DNA from: Carnobacterium_B sp045617425
Lineage (GTDB): Bacteria; Bacillota; Bacilli; Lactobacillales; Carnobacteriaceae
DNA: 64,000 nucleotides
Direction of reading: 5' to 3'
Assembly (NCBI RefSeq): GCF_045617425.1
Contig: NZ_JAZLIO010000006.1
Span: 124,001 to 188,000 of the forward strand
Shown here piece by piece: positions 44,793 through 53,683 of this stretch. Under the pieces are notes generated by a model. It had not been told where the DNA came from and made no database searches. It saw only the letters and a list, made by a program, of their open reading frames with translations. The position numbers and the translations under genes are program-made. Every line of letters begins with the position of its first letter. Positions within the stretch are counted from its first letter, which is position 1.

Positions 44793-44866
44793 AGAGAGCT
44801 TAAGTTATTTTTAGAAATTAGTTTTATACTGATTTTAAGAATTAACGATAAAGCTCTCTTTTTTTA
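44793..44866 (+). terminator. Terminator with long loop
   Basis: AGAGAGCTT (44794-44802) pairs with AAGCTCTCT (44851-44859), followed by Ts. The intervening ~48 nt may pair further. Confidence 0.7.
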
Positions 44867-44931
44867 TGTTAAAAGGTCTTTTTTAAGGGAATGCATAGTG
44901 CAAATAAAAATGATTTTTAAAAGTTGTTTAG

Positions 44932-44970
44932 GGAAAACGTTTCCTAGAGCATAGTGATATTGTGTATACT
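44932..44970 (+). promoter_or_regulatory. Palindrome and -10 upstream of the DUF2207 gene
   Basis: GGAAAACGTTTCC (44932-44944) is a near-perfect palindrome with a central CG. It lies about where the -35 is expected for a -10 TATACT (44965-44970). It resembles LacI/CcpA-type sites only partly. Confidence 0.35.
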
Positions 44971-45045
44971 AGAGATAGAGAGAAAACTTTGAACAGAAAA
45001 CTAGTTGAAAATGAGTTGTGTAAACAAGAAAGAGGGGATATGTGG

Positions 45046-46821
45046 ATGAATAAAGGGTTAAGAAGGTCGCTTAGTATTGGTTTAGCATTTTTATTTAGTA
45101 TGACTTTTGGCGAAACAGTATTTGCAGAAAATCAATTATCGGATATGAGAATCGAAATCGAACTGCAAGAAGATGGATCGGGGATTGTTACAGAACATAG
45201 AAAGATGAATATGGACGATGGCACTGAATTGTACATCGTGTTAGATGATCTGCAAGATTCAGAATTGCTTGATTTCTCAGTAGCCGGTTATCAAGAGTTG
45301 GAACCCTGGAATCCAGATGCTTCACTAGAAGAAAAGGCAGGACAATACGGTATTGTAGGAACGGATACTGGGTTAGAACTGATTTGGGGAATTGGGGAAT
45401 ACGGAGAAAATGAATATGAAGTGACGTATACTTTATCAAACTTAGTCCGTGAATTAGAAGATGGGCAAGCCTTGTTATGGAATTTTGATACGTTTTCCGA
45501 TATTCCAGCCGAAAATTTAACGGTTGAAGTTACAGGGTTTGAACCTTTAACAGAAGAAGATGTTCGCTTTTGGGGATTTGGTTTTGAAGGGGATATGCAA
45601 TTAGAGGGCAACACGATCGTTTGGGAAGCTGAGGAAGAAGTAGACGACAGCAACGATGTAACAGTATTACTGCAATTTCCTCAAGGCTTATTCAATACAC
45701 AAACTAGTGTAGATATGACTTTGGAAGAACAACGCGAAATGGCAATGGATGGTTCAGCATATAATGATGAGGCCACTTCTAACACATTACCTATCGTAAT
45801 TATTTCTCTCGTAGCAGTTGCTGGTGGAGGAATCACAGCTTTTATTATCAAATATTCTAAGAAATTAAAACAAGCGAGAGAAGAAGCTGGACAAATGCGT
45901 ACGGGAATACAAAGAATCAAGGAACACAAAGGAGTTGTCTTAGAAGAGATTCCTTATAAAGGAGAAGACTTTGCAGGAATTGCATATTTATTGCAAGACA
46001 TGGACAAAGGTTATTTTGAAGATTATTTCTCAGCTTATTTACTGAGATGGTCATATGAAGAACGGATCCTTATTCACACCACTGAAACCAAATCATTATT
46101 TGGTGAAGGATTTGATACGGAAATAGAAATCCTACATTTTCAGGAAGAACGTGCACGTTATCCTCAGTCATTCAGTGACTTCGTTGCTCATCTAGAAACA
46201 AATGGTGAGACCTATGAAACTGGATTATGGTTGATGTTATTGGATGCTGCAAACGGTAACGGCTTTGTTAAAGACGATGATATGAAAAAATGGGCAAAAA
46301 AACATGCCAAAGAAGTAGGCAAATTTGCGGATTATTTGATTGACTACTCAAAAGAGTATTTAGAAAGAGAAGGACTTATTTCTTTTGGCAAAGTTGACGT
46401 ATGGGGTGCAAAACATGAGGTATCTGTTGCCAGTCCTGAAGGCGACGAACTGTTTGATCGTTTGGTTCAATTTGATAACTATTTAGAAGAAATCGACTTA
46501 GAAGGTTTTGCGGACAACGCTAATCCATTTACATTTGAAGAATTTCTATTCTGGAATACCTTGTACTTTAGAAGTGAGGAAATAACAGATGAATTCAAGG
46601 AAATGATTCCGAATCCGAATGATGCCTCTGGAGATAACTCCTTCATCTATTATTATTGGTATTGGAACGGCATGACTGGATTTAGGCACAACTGGTCTAG
46701 TGGATTAGCAAGTGGTGGATTTAACTCAAGTGCTTCATCAGCAGCATCCGGAACAGGTGGCTCAACTTCCTTTGGTGGAGGTGGAGGTGCCGGTGGTGGA
46801 GGCGGCGGAGGGGCTCGATAG
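45046..46821 (+). CDS. DUF2207 membrane protein with Gly-rich tail
   Basis: 591 aa from the ATG at 45046 (SD AGAGGGG; the frame extends 28 codons upstream without support). A signal peptide (LRRSLSIGLAFLFSMTFGETVFAEN) leads into the DUF2207 extracellular beta domain (about 30-235). A single helix follows at about 245-270 (LPIVIISLVAVAGGGITAFII), then a long cytoplasmic domain. The last residues are a poly-Gly stretch (SFGGGGGAGGGGGGGAR), a common DUF2207 feature. Function unknown; a surface role is likely. Confidence 0.85.
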   Translation: MNKGLRRSLSIGLAFLFSMTFGETVFAENQLSDMRIEIELQEDGSGIVTEHRKMNMDDGTELYIVLDDLQDSELLDFSVAGYQELEPWNPDASLEEKAGQYGIVGTDTGLELIWGIGEYGENEYEVTYTLSNLVRELEDGQALLWNFDTFSDIPAENLTVEVTGFEPLTEEDVRFWGFGFEGDMQLEGNTIVWEAEEEVDDSNDVTVLLQFPQGLFNTQTSVDMTLEEQREMAMDGSAYNDEATSNTLPIVIISLVAVAGGGITAFIIKYSKKLKQAREEAGQMRTGIQRIKEHKGVVLEEIPYKGEDFAGIAYLLQDMDKGYFEDYFSAYLLRWSYEERILIHTTETKSLFGEGFDTEIEILHFQEERARYPQSFSDFVAHLETNGETYETGLWLMLLDAANGNGFVKDDDMKKWAKKHAKEVGKFADYLIDYSKEYLEREGLISFGKVDVWGAKHEVSVASPEGDELFDRLVQFDNYLEEIDLEGFADNANPFTFEEFLFWNTLYFRSEEITDEFKEMIPNPNDASGDNSFIYYYWYWNGMTGFRHNWSSGLASGGFNSSASSAASGTGGSTSFGGGGGAGGGGGGGAR

Positions 46822-46869
46822 AATAGTCTCTTAATAGTTTGTGTACGTTAATGAATTTTAGATATAAAA

Positions 46870-46906
46870 AGACAAAATATCGTATAAAGATATTTTGTTT
46901 TTTTAT
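46870..46906. terminator. Terminator between convergent units
   Basis: ACAAAATATC (46872-46881) pairs with GATATTTTGT (46889-46898), followed by Ts; usable in both directions. Confidence 0.85.
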
Positions 46907-46932
46907 TGTGATAGATTTAGGTTAATGAATGT

Positions 46933-47820
46933 CTAATCAAATCCTACATAGACTCTTTCATTTTGGATATTACAAGGTACTCCATTGCTATTAACGTATT
47001 GATAATTTGTTAATTTGATATGATCTGGGAAAAGTTGAATACCATCTATTTCTGTCAGTGGTTCGGCATATTGATAGAAATTATACCTTTTTTGCTTTCT
47101 TCCAGACTTTGTTTTACTATGAAGTATTTCATATCTAGGACTGTCTTTAACGATTTTAAAAGCACTAACGATCATGCCACTGCCAGGATAGACACCTAGG
47201 ATATATTCTAGGTTGTTTGCTTTATCTAAACTCATGACCCAATCACCCAAGGTTCTTTTTTTCAAAGCTTCAGATTCAGGGTTATACATTTCTTCAGCTT
47301 TTAAATCTTTACTAGAATCAGATTTATCTTTAGTAGGCTTGATTTTCACAAACATAATTTTATGGGGTTTTAAATGATTAATATTAACGGGTTTTGGACT
47401 AAGTGCATCTTGTAACAATTCAACTCTTCCAAAAGTTTGCAAGGCTTCTTTCTGCCCAACAGAGCGATGTCCACTCATAATATTAGTCAATTTTTTCACG
47501 TTAAGTTTTTGGTCATCAATTAGTTTACAAAAATTAATAACCGCATTTTCTACGTGGAAGGCTTCATCTTCACTTAATCCAAAAGTCAAAATATATTTCT
47601 CAACTTCCATACCATTTGAATGAATAGTCTTTATTTCAGTTAATTTTTGCTTTTCCACAAGGTCATTGGAGAAGTCAGTTTTGAGATAATCTAATTCATG
47701 AGCAAATACTCTATTTTTTGTACCTTTACCAATATAAAAAATGGTATGGTCAATAGGATTAACTAAAATATAAACGTAATAGCGAAGCTGAGTAATAACT
47801 TCTTCTGTAAATCGATTCAT
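46933..47820 (-). CDS. LEM-3-like GIY-YIG domain protein
   Basis: 295 aa. The N-terminal 120 residues form a GIY-YIG nuclease-like domain: YYVYILVNPIDHTIFYIGKG with the following Arg (KNRVFAH) and a conserved Glu in DEAFHVENAVINF. This spacing matches the LEM-3-like subgroup. The C-terminal half (from about residue 160) contains GDWVMSLDKANNLEYILGVYPGSG and a YQYAEPLTEIDGIQLFP segment; it was not assigned to a family. SD GGAGG in the 41-bp gap after the glycosylase gene indicates co-transcription. DNA repair or foreign-DNA degradation is inferred. Confidence 0.75.
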   Translation of the reverse strand: MNRFTEEVITQLRYYVYILVNPIDHTIFYIGKGTKNRVFAHELDYLKTDFSNDLVEKQKLTEIKTIHSNGMEVEKYILTFGLSEDEAFHVENAVINFCKLIDDQKLNVKKLTNIMSGHRSVGQKEALQTFGRVELLQDALSPKPVNINHLKPHKIMFVKIKPTKDKSDSSKDLKAEEMYNPESEALKKRTLGDWVMSLDKANNLEYILGVYPGSGMIVSAFKIVKDSPRYEILHSKTKSGRKQKRYNFYQYAEPLTEIDGIQLFPDHIKLTNYQYVNSNGVPCNIQNERVYVGFD

Positions 47821-47861
47821 TGTATTATTTCCTCCATGTCTACTATAAGGTGCTGAATAAG

Positions 47862-48347
47862 TTACTCATTAAGAAAAGGAAGTTGAAGAGCCACTTTCCA
47901 TTCTAATTTCCGTTCTTGTGCTTTGCCATTATTTGCACCGCTAGTGGATAAACATTTTATAACAGTATAGTGTTCAAAAATAGTTGATTTTAAAATTTCT
48001 TGATAAGATTTATCTCCATTTGCAATGATAAGTTTGATAGAAGCTGTTGAAAATAATGCATCAAAATCATTTAATTTTGTTTGTTTAAAGTTACTATCTA
48101 AACTCCCAATTCTATCAAAATGACTATAAATATCCCATAGGCCAATTTGGTTTTGTACCAATAATTCCAACCTTTTTTCATAGTCAATTGGATCAGTAGT
48201 ATTTAAAGATTCAGAAATGATTTTCCAAAATTGATTGCCTTTATTTGCATAGTATTGCTGCAATTCTAACGATTTTATACTTGGAGCACTGCCGAGTATT
48301 AAAATTTTAGTGTTTTCATCATAGATAGGTTCTAAACCACTGTTCAT
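47862..48347 (-). CDS. Hypoxanthine-DNA (deoxyinosine) glycosylase-like protein
   Basis: 161 aa of the uracil-DNA-glycosylase superfamily. ILGSAPSIKSLELQQYYANK and GNQFWKII are the conserved N-terminal active-site region. IGLWDIYSHFDRIGSLDS and STSGANN (near the C-terminus) match the pattern of the family that removes deoxyinosine/hypoxanthine. Base removal would leave an abasic site. It is the upstream gene of a two-gene operon with a GIY-YIG nuclease-like protein. Confidence 0.8.
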   Translation of the reverse strand: MNSGLEPIYDENTKILILGSAPSIKSLELQQYYANKGNQFWKIISESLNTTDPIDYEKRLELLVQNQIGLWDIYSHFDRIGSLDSNFKQTKLNDFDALFSTASIKLIIANGDKSYQEILKSTIFEHYTVIKCLSTSGANNGKAQERKLEWKVALQLPFLNE

Positions 48348-48589
48348 AATTTATACTCCTTAATAGTAAATTTATATTAGACACTATTTATATGTAAAAT
48401 ATAAATCAGTATCTTTCAATTGTATAGTAAAAAATGGAGAATTCCTATAGGGTTATTAGCGTTGTAATAGCTTTTGTATATTTGTTTTTTTTCTAAACGC
48501 AAGTTGCGCTTATACTTAAACCTGATAAGTAAAAATATGTAGTATAATTGACGCATAAGTTCAAATTGAAGTTTGAAAGGGTGAAACTA

Positions 48590-49114
48590 GTGTGGGAGAA
48601 TAATCCGATACGAGTGCAAGTAAGAATTAAAGAACTGGCAATGGATTACGGTGTGATTTTGCTTTATCTTGTTTTTCTTCTTATGGCTAACTTAGTCTTT
48701 TATTTTCTAGTGTTAGACGGAATACCTGAATTTACAATCGTTCAATCCCAACTGATAGCGACGTTTGAATCGGTTGTTCCGATAGTGCTGATTTTCTCAC
48801 TACTTGATTACAAGAAACCCTTTGGGACATACGGTAAGAGAAAAGCTGGTTTAAAAGTACAGTATAAAACGCCTTCGTTTTTTAGAAGTTTGGTTAGAAA
48901 TAGCATTAAGTTTTTACCGTGGCAGCTTGCTCATATTGGGGTCATCGATGGTATTTATACGGAATTTACAACTTGGAATTCGATTATTTTTACAAATGCT
49001 GGAATTCTGTTTGCTATTATCCTATTGGTTATGGGGTTTTTTAGAAAAGATAAACGGCATTTAGGTGATTTAATAGCCGGAACTCAAGTTGTACCAATTA
49101 GGAGGGAATCATAA
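48590..49114 (+). CDS. RDD-family membrane protein
   Basis: About 174 aa from GTG at 48590, preceded by AAAGGGTG; the frame is open to 48548 without an SD. Four hydrophobic segments. RIKELAMDYGVILLY holds the Arg-Asp signature, FGTYGKRKAGLKV and GDLIAGTQVVPI complete the RDD pattern. Function unknown (some RDD proteins are Na+/H+ antiporters). The stop overlaps the methyltransferase start region. Confidence 0.82.
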   Translation: MWENNPIRVQVRIKELAMDYGVILLYLVFLLMANLVFYFLVLDGIPEFTIVQSQLIATFESVVPIVLIFSLLDYKKPFGTYGKRKAGLKVQYKTPSFFRSLVRNSIKFLPWQLAHIGVIDGIYTEFTTWNSIIFTNAGILFAIILLVMGFFRKDKRHLGDLIAGTQVVPIRRES

Positions 49115-49879
49115 GTGGAACAGAATGTTGATGCTGAAGAAGTGATTAGAAGATGGGATGCTTTTGCTGATACGTACTCAAAAAATCACAACGAACAAGG
49201 GGATATTCATAAAGAAGTGTTTTTAAATCCTACTTTATTTTCTCTTATGGGCGAATTGAAAGATAAACAAGTTTTGGATGCAGGATGTGGCGAGGGGTAT
49301 TTAAGCAGATTGTTGTCCAAGGCTGGATCAAATGTGACCGCTGTGGATTATTCTCCAAGAATGATTGAAATTGCACAGAAGAGAACGCCAGTTAACATGC
49401 AGATTAAGTATGTAAGAGGAAATTGTGAAAAGTTGGATACGCTCGAAGACAACAGTTTTGATTTGGTTGTGTCCAACATGGTGATACAAGATTTACCCAA
49501 CTACGAAAATGCCTTTCAAGAAATGTTTCGTTTGTTGGTAGATGGTGGGAACTTTATCTTTTCAATTTTGCATCCTTGTTTTGTTACTCCTGAAAGTGGC
49601 TGGGAGAAAAAGGATAGTGGTGAAAAATTGCATTGGAACGTGGATCGTTATTTCTATGAAGGTGCCTACGAACAACGATTAGGAGATAAAGATAAAGTAC
49701 TATTTTTCCACAGGACATTAACCAGTTATGTTGATACGTTAACTAAAGCAGGCTTTATGATAGAAAGTATAGTCGAACCGAAGCCATCAGAAATAATGTT
49801 GGAAAAATATCCGTCATTCGAAGAAGATTTGAGATGTGCTGATTTTATGGTGTTTAAGGCCATTAAGTTAAAAAGATAA
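49115..49879 (+). CDS. Class I SAM-dependent methyltransferase
   Basis: 254 aa from GTG at 49115, SD AGGAGGGAATC. Motif I VLDAGCGEGYLSRLL (about residue 51), motif II VTAVDYSPRMIEIA, and NSFDLVVSNMVIQDL (motif IV). The C-terminal part, HPCFVTPESGWEKK and YFYEGAYEQ, resembles small-molecule UbiE/Tam-like enzymes. Substrate unknown. Coupled to the RDD gene. Confidence 0.88.
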   Translation: MEQNVDAEEVIRRWDAFADTYSKNHNEQGDIHKEVFLNPTLFSLMGELKDKQVLDAGCGEGYLSRLLSKAGSNVTAVDYSPRMIEIAQKRTPVNMQIKYVRGNCEKLDTLEDNSFDLVVSNMVIQDLPNYENAFQEMFRLLVDGGNFIFSILHPCFVTPESGWEKKDSGEKLHWNVDRYFYEGAYEQRLGDKDKVLFFHRTLTSYVDTLTKAGFMIESIVEPKPSEIMLEKYPSFEEDLRCADFMVFKAIKLKR

Positions 49880-49907
49880 AGTAAAAAGGACTTGAATATG
49901 CGAAATC

Positions 49908-49960
49908 ATAGAGACTGCATGAGCTAAAGAAACATCTTTTAGCCTATGCAGTCTCTATTG
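49908..49960 (+). terminator. Hairpin after the methyltransferase gene
   Basis: AGAGACTGCAT with ATGCAGTCTCT, plus an inner GCTAAAAG-type stem (49910-49956). T run is weak. Confidence 0.65.
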
Positions 49961-50031
49961 TTATCCATTAGAGACACGATAATTCGTAAAATTAAGGGAA
50001 TGTAGACTTTTTTAAAGGACAAACTATTTAC

Positions 50032-50060
50032 TTTACTTACTTTTTGTAAAGTGATAAAAT
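50032..50060 (+). promoter_or_regulatory. Candidate promoter of the amino-acid ABC operon
   Basis: TTTACT (50032-50037) and TAAAAT (50055-50060), 17-bp spacer. A small inverted repeat CTTTAC/GTAAAG overlaps the spacer. Confidence 0.5.
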
Positions 50061-50100
50061 TAAAAATTAAGAACGTTAACAGAAAAGGATGAGATAAATA

Positions 50101-50925
50101 GTGAAAAAGAAAAAATGGATGCTAGCTGGAATCGCGGCAGTAGCATTATTTGTTAGTGCATGTGGAACGTCAACAAAAGAGGATGCCACTTCAACTGAAG
50201 GCGAAGATTTATTGCAGTCTGTTCAAGATGCTGGGGTATTGAAAGTCGGCGTAATGGGAACCTATCAACCGTACAACTTTATCAATGAAGATAAAGACAT
50301 GGATGGGTTTGATGCAGATATCGCTAAAGAAATTGCCAAAGGATTAGATGTGGACATTGAATTTGTCTCTCAAGAATTTTCAGGAATGATTGCTGGATTG
50401 CAAACGGGTAAATTTGATATGGTTGCAAGTCAAATGACGATTACGGATGACCGTAAAAAAGAAATGTTATTCTCAGATCCATACATCACCAATCAAGTAA
50501 AAGTTATTGTGAAAGATGACAATACAGAGATTACTTCTGTAGAAGATTTTGTGGGTAAAGATATTGGAGTAGGTTTAGGAACAAATGATGAAACTTATTT
50601 GCGTAACGAATTGGTTCCGGAAGTTGGCGAGTTTAATATCCGCACATATGATGATGTAATTACTTCATTAAAAGATTTGGACTCTGGTCGAATCGACGCT
50701 ACGATCAACAATATGTATGCTTTAAAACCAATCATTGAAGCAAATGGGTTGAAGATTAAAGCAGTTGGCGAACCAATCAAATCAGACCAAGCCGGAATTG
50801 CTGTTCAATTAGGCAATGAAGCCTTTATTGAAGAAGTAAATACTATTTTAGCTGATATTAAAGCAGACGGTACGTATGATGAAATCTTTATGAAATGGTT
50901 CGGTGAAGCACCACCAAAAGACTAA
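50101..50925 (+). CDS. Polar amino-acid ABC transporter binding lipoprotein
   Basis: 274 aa from GTG 50101. Signal peptide and lipobox VSAC (residues 18-21). SBP family 3 features: VLKVGVMGTYQPYNFINEDKDMDGFDADIAKEIA and SQMTITDDRKKEMLFSDPY. Ligand class is polar amino acids (glutamine, cystine or similar). The downstream permease and GlnQ-type ATPase complete the importer. Confidence 0.9.
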   Translation: MKKKKWMLAGIAAVALFVSACGTSTKEDATSTEGEDLLQSVQDAGVLKVGVMGTYQPYNFINEDKDMDGFDADIAKEIAKGLDVDIEFVSQEFSGMIAGLQTGKFDMVASQMTITDDRKKEMLFSDPYITNQVKVIVKDDNTEITSVEDFVGKDIGVGLGTNDETYLRNELVPEVGEFNIRTYDDVITSLKDLDSGRIDATINNMYALKPIIEANGLKIKAVGEPIKSDQAGIAVQLGNEAFIEEVNTILADIKADGTYDEIFMKWFGEAPPKD

Positions 50926-50964
50926 ACATGAAGCAAGAATAAGTAGAAGAGAGGTACTTCTTTT

Positions 50965-51609
50965 ATGGAAGTTTTAATACAGAATATCCCGTTCTTGTTG
51001 CAAGGAGCGTATTATACGTTATTGATTACGTTGGTTTCGATGTTTTTTGGTTCTCTGATTGGGATCATCGTAGCAATAGCCCGTTTGAAAGGCAATAAAG
51101 TGATACAAGCTGTTGCACGAGGGTATGTATCAATTATTCGAGGCACACCAACATTGGTTCAAATCATCATTATTTATTATGGTTTAGTTGATTTTGGAAT
51201 TAGTTTAGATCCTTTGCCAGCTGCTTTTATTGCATTGAGTGTTAATAATGGAGCGTATTTATCTGAATCGATTCGTGGAGCGTTACAGTCGATTCCAAAA
51301 GGTCAAATGGAAGCTGCTTATGCAACAGGGATGACACCTTGGCAAGCGATGCGTCGGATTATTCTTCCGCAAGCCATTCGCATTGCTATCCCACCAGTAG
51401 GAAATACCTTTATTGGTATGTTGAAAGAAACGTCCTTAGTATCGGTCATCAGTGTAACGGAATTATTGCGTTCGGCTCAATTGCTGATCGCTCAATATTA
51501 TAGTTATATGCCGTTTTACTTGGGAATCGCGGTCATTTACTGGATCATGAGCACGGTTTTTTCTTTCCTACTGAACAAGTTGGAAGCACGTATGTCAATC
51601 TATGAATAG
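50965..51609 (+). CDS. Amino-acid ABC transporter permease
   Basis: 214 aa HisM/GlnP-type permease with five helices. The EAA loop reads MEAAYATGMTPWQAMRRIILPQA. IPFLLQGAYYTLLITLVSM is the typical start. SD GAGAGG precedes the ATG. Confidence 0.92.
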   Translation: MEVLIQNIPFLLQGAYYTLLITLVSMFFGSLIGIIVAIARLKGNKVIQAVARGYVSIIRGTPTLVQIIIIYYGLVDFGISLDPLPAAFIALSVNNGAYLSESIRGALQSIPKGQMEAAYATGMTPWQAMRRIILPQAIRIAIPPVGNTFIGMLKETSLVSVISVTELLRSAQLLIAQYYSYMPFYLGIAVIYWIMSTVFSFLLNKLEARMSIYE

Positions 51610-51622
51610 TTGAGGGATTAAC

Positions 51623-52387
51623 ATGATTAAAATAAATGGATTAGTAAAATCGTTTGGAGCATTAGAAGTTTTAAAGTCTATTGATTTGCAAATTAGTTCT
51701 GGTGAAGTTGTGGTTATTTTGGGACCTAGTGGATCTGGAAAAAGCACCTTGTTGCGTTGCATGAATGGTCTTGAAGAACTAACAGCTGGAAGCATTGAAG
51801 TAAATGGCGTTGTTATGAACGCCGAGCAGTCTAAAAAAGAGCGTACCAAAAAAGTCCGTGAAGCACGTTTGCATACAGGAATGGTTTTTCAACAATTTAA
51901 CTTGTATCCACATAAAACGGCATTGGGAAATGTAACGGAAGCGTTGATCACAGTTAAGAAAATGGATAAAACTAAAGCAAACCAACTTGGCGAAAAAATG
52001 TTGGAACAAGTAGGATTATCAGATAAAAAAGATGAATTTCCTTCTAGATTATCAGGTGGACAACAGCAGCGTGTAGCCATTTCACGTGCGCTAGCTATGG
52101 ACCCAACTGTGATGTTATTCGATGAGCCAACGTCTTCGTTGGACCCTGAATTAGTCGATGAAGTTTTGACAGTTATTAAAGAATTGGCTAAAGAAGGTCG
52201 AACAATGGTTATCGTGACACATGAAATGCAATTTGCACGTGAAGTGGCAGACCGTGTGATTTTTATGGCAGACGGTATTATCGTTGAACAAAATGACCCT
52301 GAAGCCTTTTTTACACAACCAAAAACAGAGCGTGCTAGAAGGTTTTTAAAAATGGAAGAATTAGAACATAGAGAAGAGGTAAAATGA
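51623..52387 (+). CDS. Amino-acid ABC transporter ATPase, GlnQ type
   Basis: 254 aa. Walker A GPSGSGKSTLLRCMNGLE, signature LSGGQQQRVAISRAL, Walker B VMLFDEPTSSLDPELV and the H-loop THEMQFA. The stop overlaps the OsmC start by 4 bp. Confidence 0.93.
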   Translation: MIKINGLVKSFGALEVLKSIDLQISSGEVVVILGPSGSGKSTLLRCMNGLEELTAGSIEVNGVVMNAEQSKKERTKKVREARLHTGMVFQQFNLYPHKTALGNVTEALITVKKMDKTKANQLGEKMLEQVGLSDKKDEFPSRLSGGQQQRVAISRALAMDPTVMLFDEPTSSLDPELVDEVLTVIKELAKEGRTMVIVTHEMQFAREVADRVIFMADGIIVEQNDPEAFFTQPKTERARRFLKMEELEHREEVK

Positions 52388-52812
52388 TGATTGTAACAAC
52401 AACATGGAATAAGGGTCGTAAGTTTACCGCTAAAGGCGATTCAGGTTTTGAACTAAATATGGATGCTACACCAGCTTATGGTGGAGTAGGAGAGGGAGCA
52501 ACACCAACAGAAATGTTGTTGGCTTCTTTGGCAGGCTGTATTGGAATCGATGCAACGATGATTTTAAATCCGCATTTGGACAAAATTGAGAAACTTGAAA
52601 TCATTACTGACGGAACCCGCAGAGAAGAAGCTCCTAAAGACTTTACCGCTATGAATGTTACCTTTGTAGTAGACGGTACAGTAAATAGCGACAAAATCTG
52701 GCGTGCTATTCGCTTAAGCGAAGAAAAATATTGCACCGTTTCGAACTCTTTAAAAGGTGAAATCACGTATGATGTAGTATTGAATGGCGAAAAATTAGCA
52801 AGAGAATTGTAA
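52384..52812 (+). CDS. OsmC-family peroxiredoxin-like protein
   Basis: 142 aa. Both OsmC cysteines are present: LASLAGCIGIDATMIL and EKYCTVSNSLKGEI. In homologues they reduce organic hydroperoxides. Overlap with the ABC ATPase indicates translational coupling, so its expression follows amino-acid import. The start has two consecutive ATGs. Confidence 0.88.
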   Translation: MMIVTTTWNKGRKFTAKGDSGFELNMDATPAYGGVGEGATPTEMLLASLAGCIGIDATMILNPHLDKIEKLEIITDGTRREEAPKDFTAMNVTFVVDGTVNSDKIWRAIRLSEEKYCTVSNSLKGEITYDVVLNGEKLAREL

Positions 52813-52866
52813 GAAAAAATACTCGTTACCCTTAGTGTTACAAGGGGAGCGGGTATTTTTTTGTGA
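52813..52866. terminator. Terminator after OsmC
   Basis: AAATACTCGTTACCCTT and AAGGGGAGCGGGTATTT form an imperfect stem (52818-52859) with Ts. Confidence 0.8.
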
Positions 52867-52888
52867 CTAATAAATCATTCATAGTGTA

Positions 52889-53215
52889 TTATTTTTCTAA
52901 TCTTTTTTCAGTGGTGGATAGAAAGTTTTCTAAAGCTTCAGAACTATTAATGTTCATTCTTTCAGCTAGAACAATCAACCACCACATGGTTTCACCAATT
53001 TTTAACTCTAAATCAGTTTCGTTTGTTGAGCTACTAGGCCAACGTTCTTGTTGGGCCATAGTTAAACGGCCAACTAAACCAGCGTCGGTCAGAAATGCTA
53101 ATGCATCTTCTTCAACAGTCCAAATATCCTCATGGTGCTTTATCTCCAACTCATGGTAACGTGCTCGTAATTTTTTAGAGCGTTCAACTAATTCACTAGA
53201 CCTTGTTTCATCCAT
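52889..53215 (-). CDS. MazG-like nucleotide pyrophosphohydrolase
   Basis: 108 aa of the all-alpha MazG-like fold. LEIKHHEDIWTVEEDALAFL, TDAGLVGRLTM and ELKIGETMWWLIVLAERMNI are seen; the helix Glu residues could bind Mg2+. Likely house-cleaning NTP hydrolase. It is followed by nothing coding; the repeat tract begins upstream of its start. Confidence 0.75.
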   Translation of the reverse strand: MDETRSSELVERSKKLRARYHELEIKHHEDIWTVEEDALAFLTDAGLVGRLTMAQQERWPSSSTNETDLELKIGETMWWLIVLAERMNINSSEALENFLSTTEKRLEK

Positions 53216-53278
53216 AGAAAGCCCTCCATTTCATCTATCAGTTCTTTATGAAACTTTAAGGTTTTAGTATAGCACAGT

Positions 53279-53580
53279 AAGCCTAAGTTCGATTAACTCA
53301 AAGCCGTTTTCCATTTGAGTTGATGCAATGAGCTCTAGTTCGGTTAACTCAAGGCCGTTTTCCATTTGAGTTGACGTAACGAGCTCTAGTTTGGTTAACT
53401 CAAAGCCATTTTCCATTTGAGTTGATGCAATGAGCTCTAGTTCGGTGAACTCAAGGCCATTTTCCATTTGAGTTGACGCAACGAGCTCTAGTTCGGTTAC
53501 TCAAATGCATATTCCACTTGAATTGATACAAGGAGCCTTAATTTGATTAACTCAAGTCCTGATTTCATTTAAATAGTTTC
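53279..53580. repeat. Tandem 51-bp repeat (about six copies) with a hairpin in each unit
   Basis: Units start at 53279, 53330, 53381, 53432, 53483 and 53533. The first four are 51 bp long and closely alike, the fifth is 50 bp and more diverged, the sixth is degenerate. Each central unit contains AACTCAA and TTTGAGTT arms around GCCRTTTTCCA, an inverted repeat. Copies 1 and 3 share GATGCAAT ends while 2 and 4 share GACG-AAC ends, suggesting duplication of a 102-bp dimer. Since 51 is a multiple of three, the minus-strand open frame (17-aa repeat MENGLELTELELIASTQ) is a by-product and lacks an SD. Confidence 0.9.
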
Positions 53581-53683
53581 AAAATATCTCCTATTGAATA
53601 AGGTAGACCAAAAACAAGGAAAGTGACTAGTCTTTACACCCCTCACATATAGTTTACATAAACTTTAAAAAAAACAATTGGAA

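Noticed and set aside
53264..53467. Minus-strand ORF encoding a perfect 17-aa repeat protein
   Set aside because: The repeat unit is 51 bp, so any stop-free frame in one unit stays open in all. There is no SD, start context or domain, and each unit is better explained as a DNA/RNA hairpin repeat.
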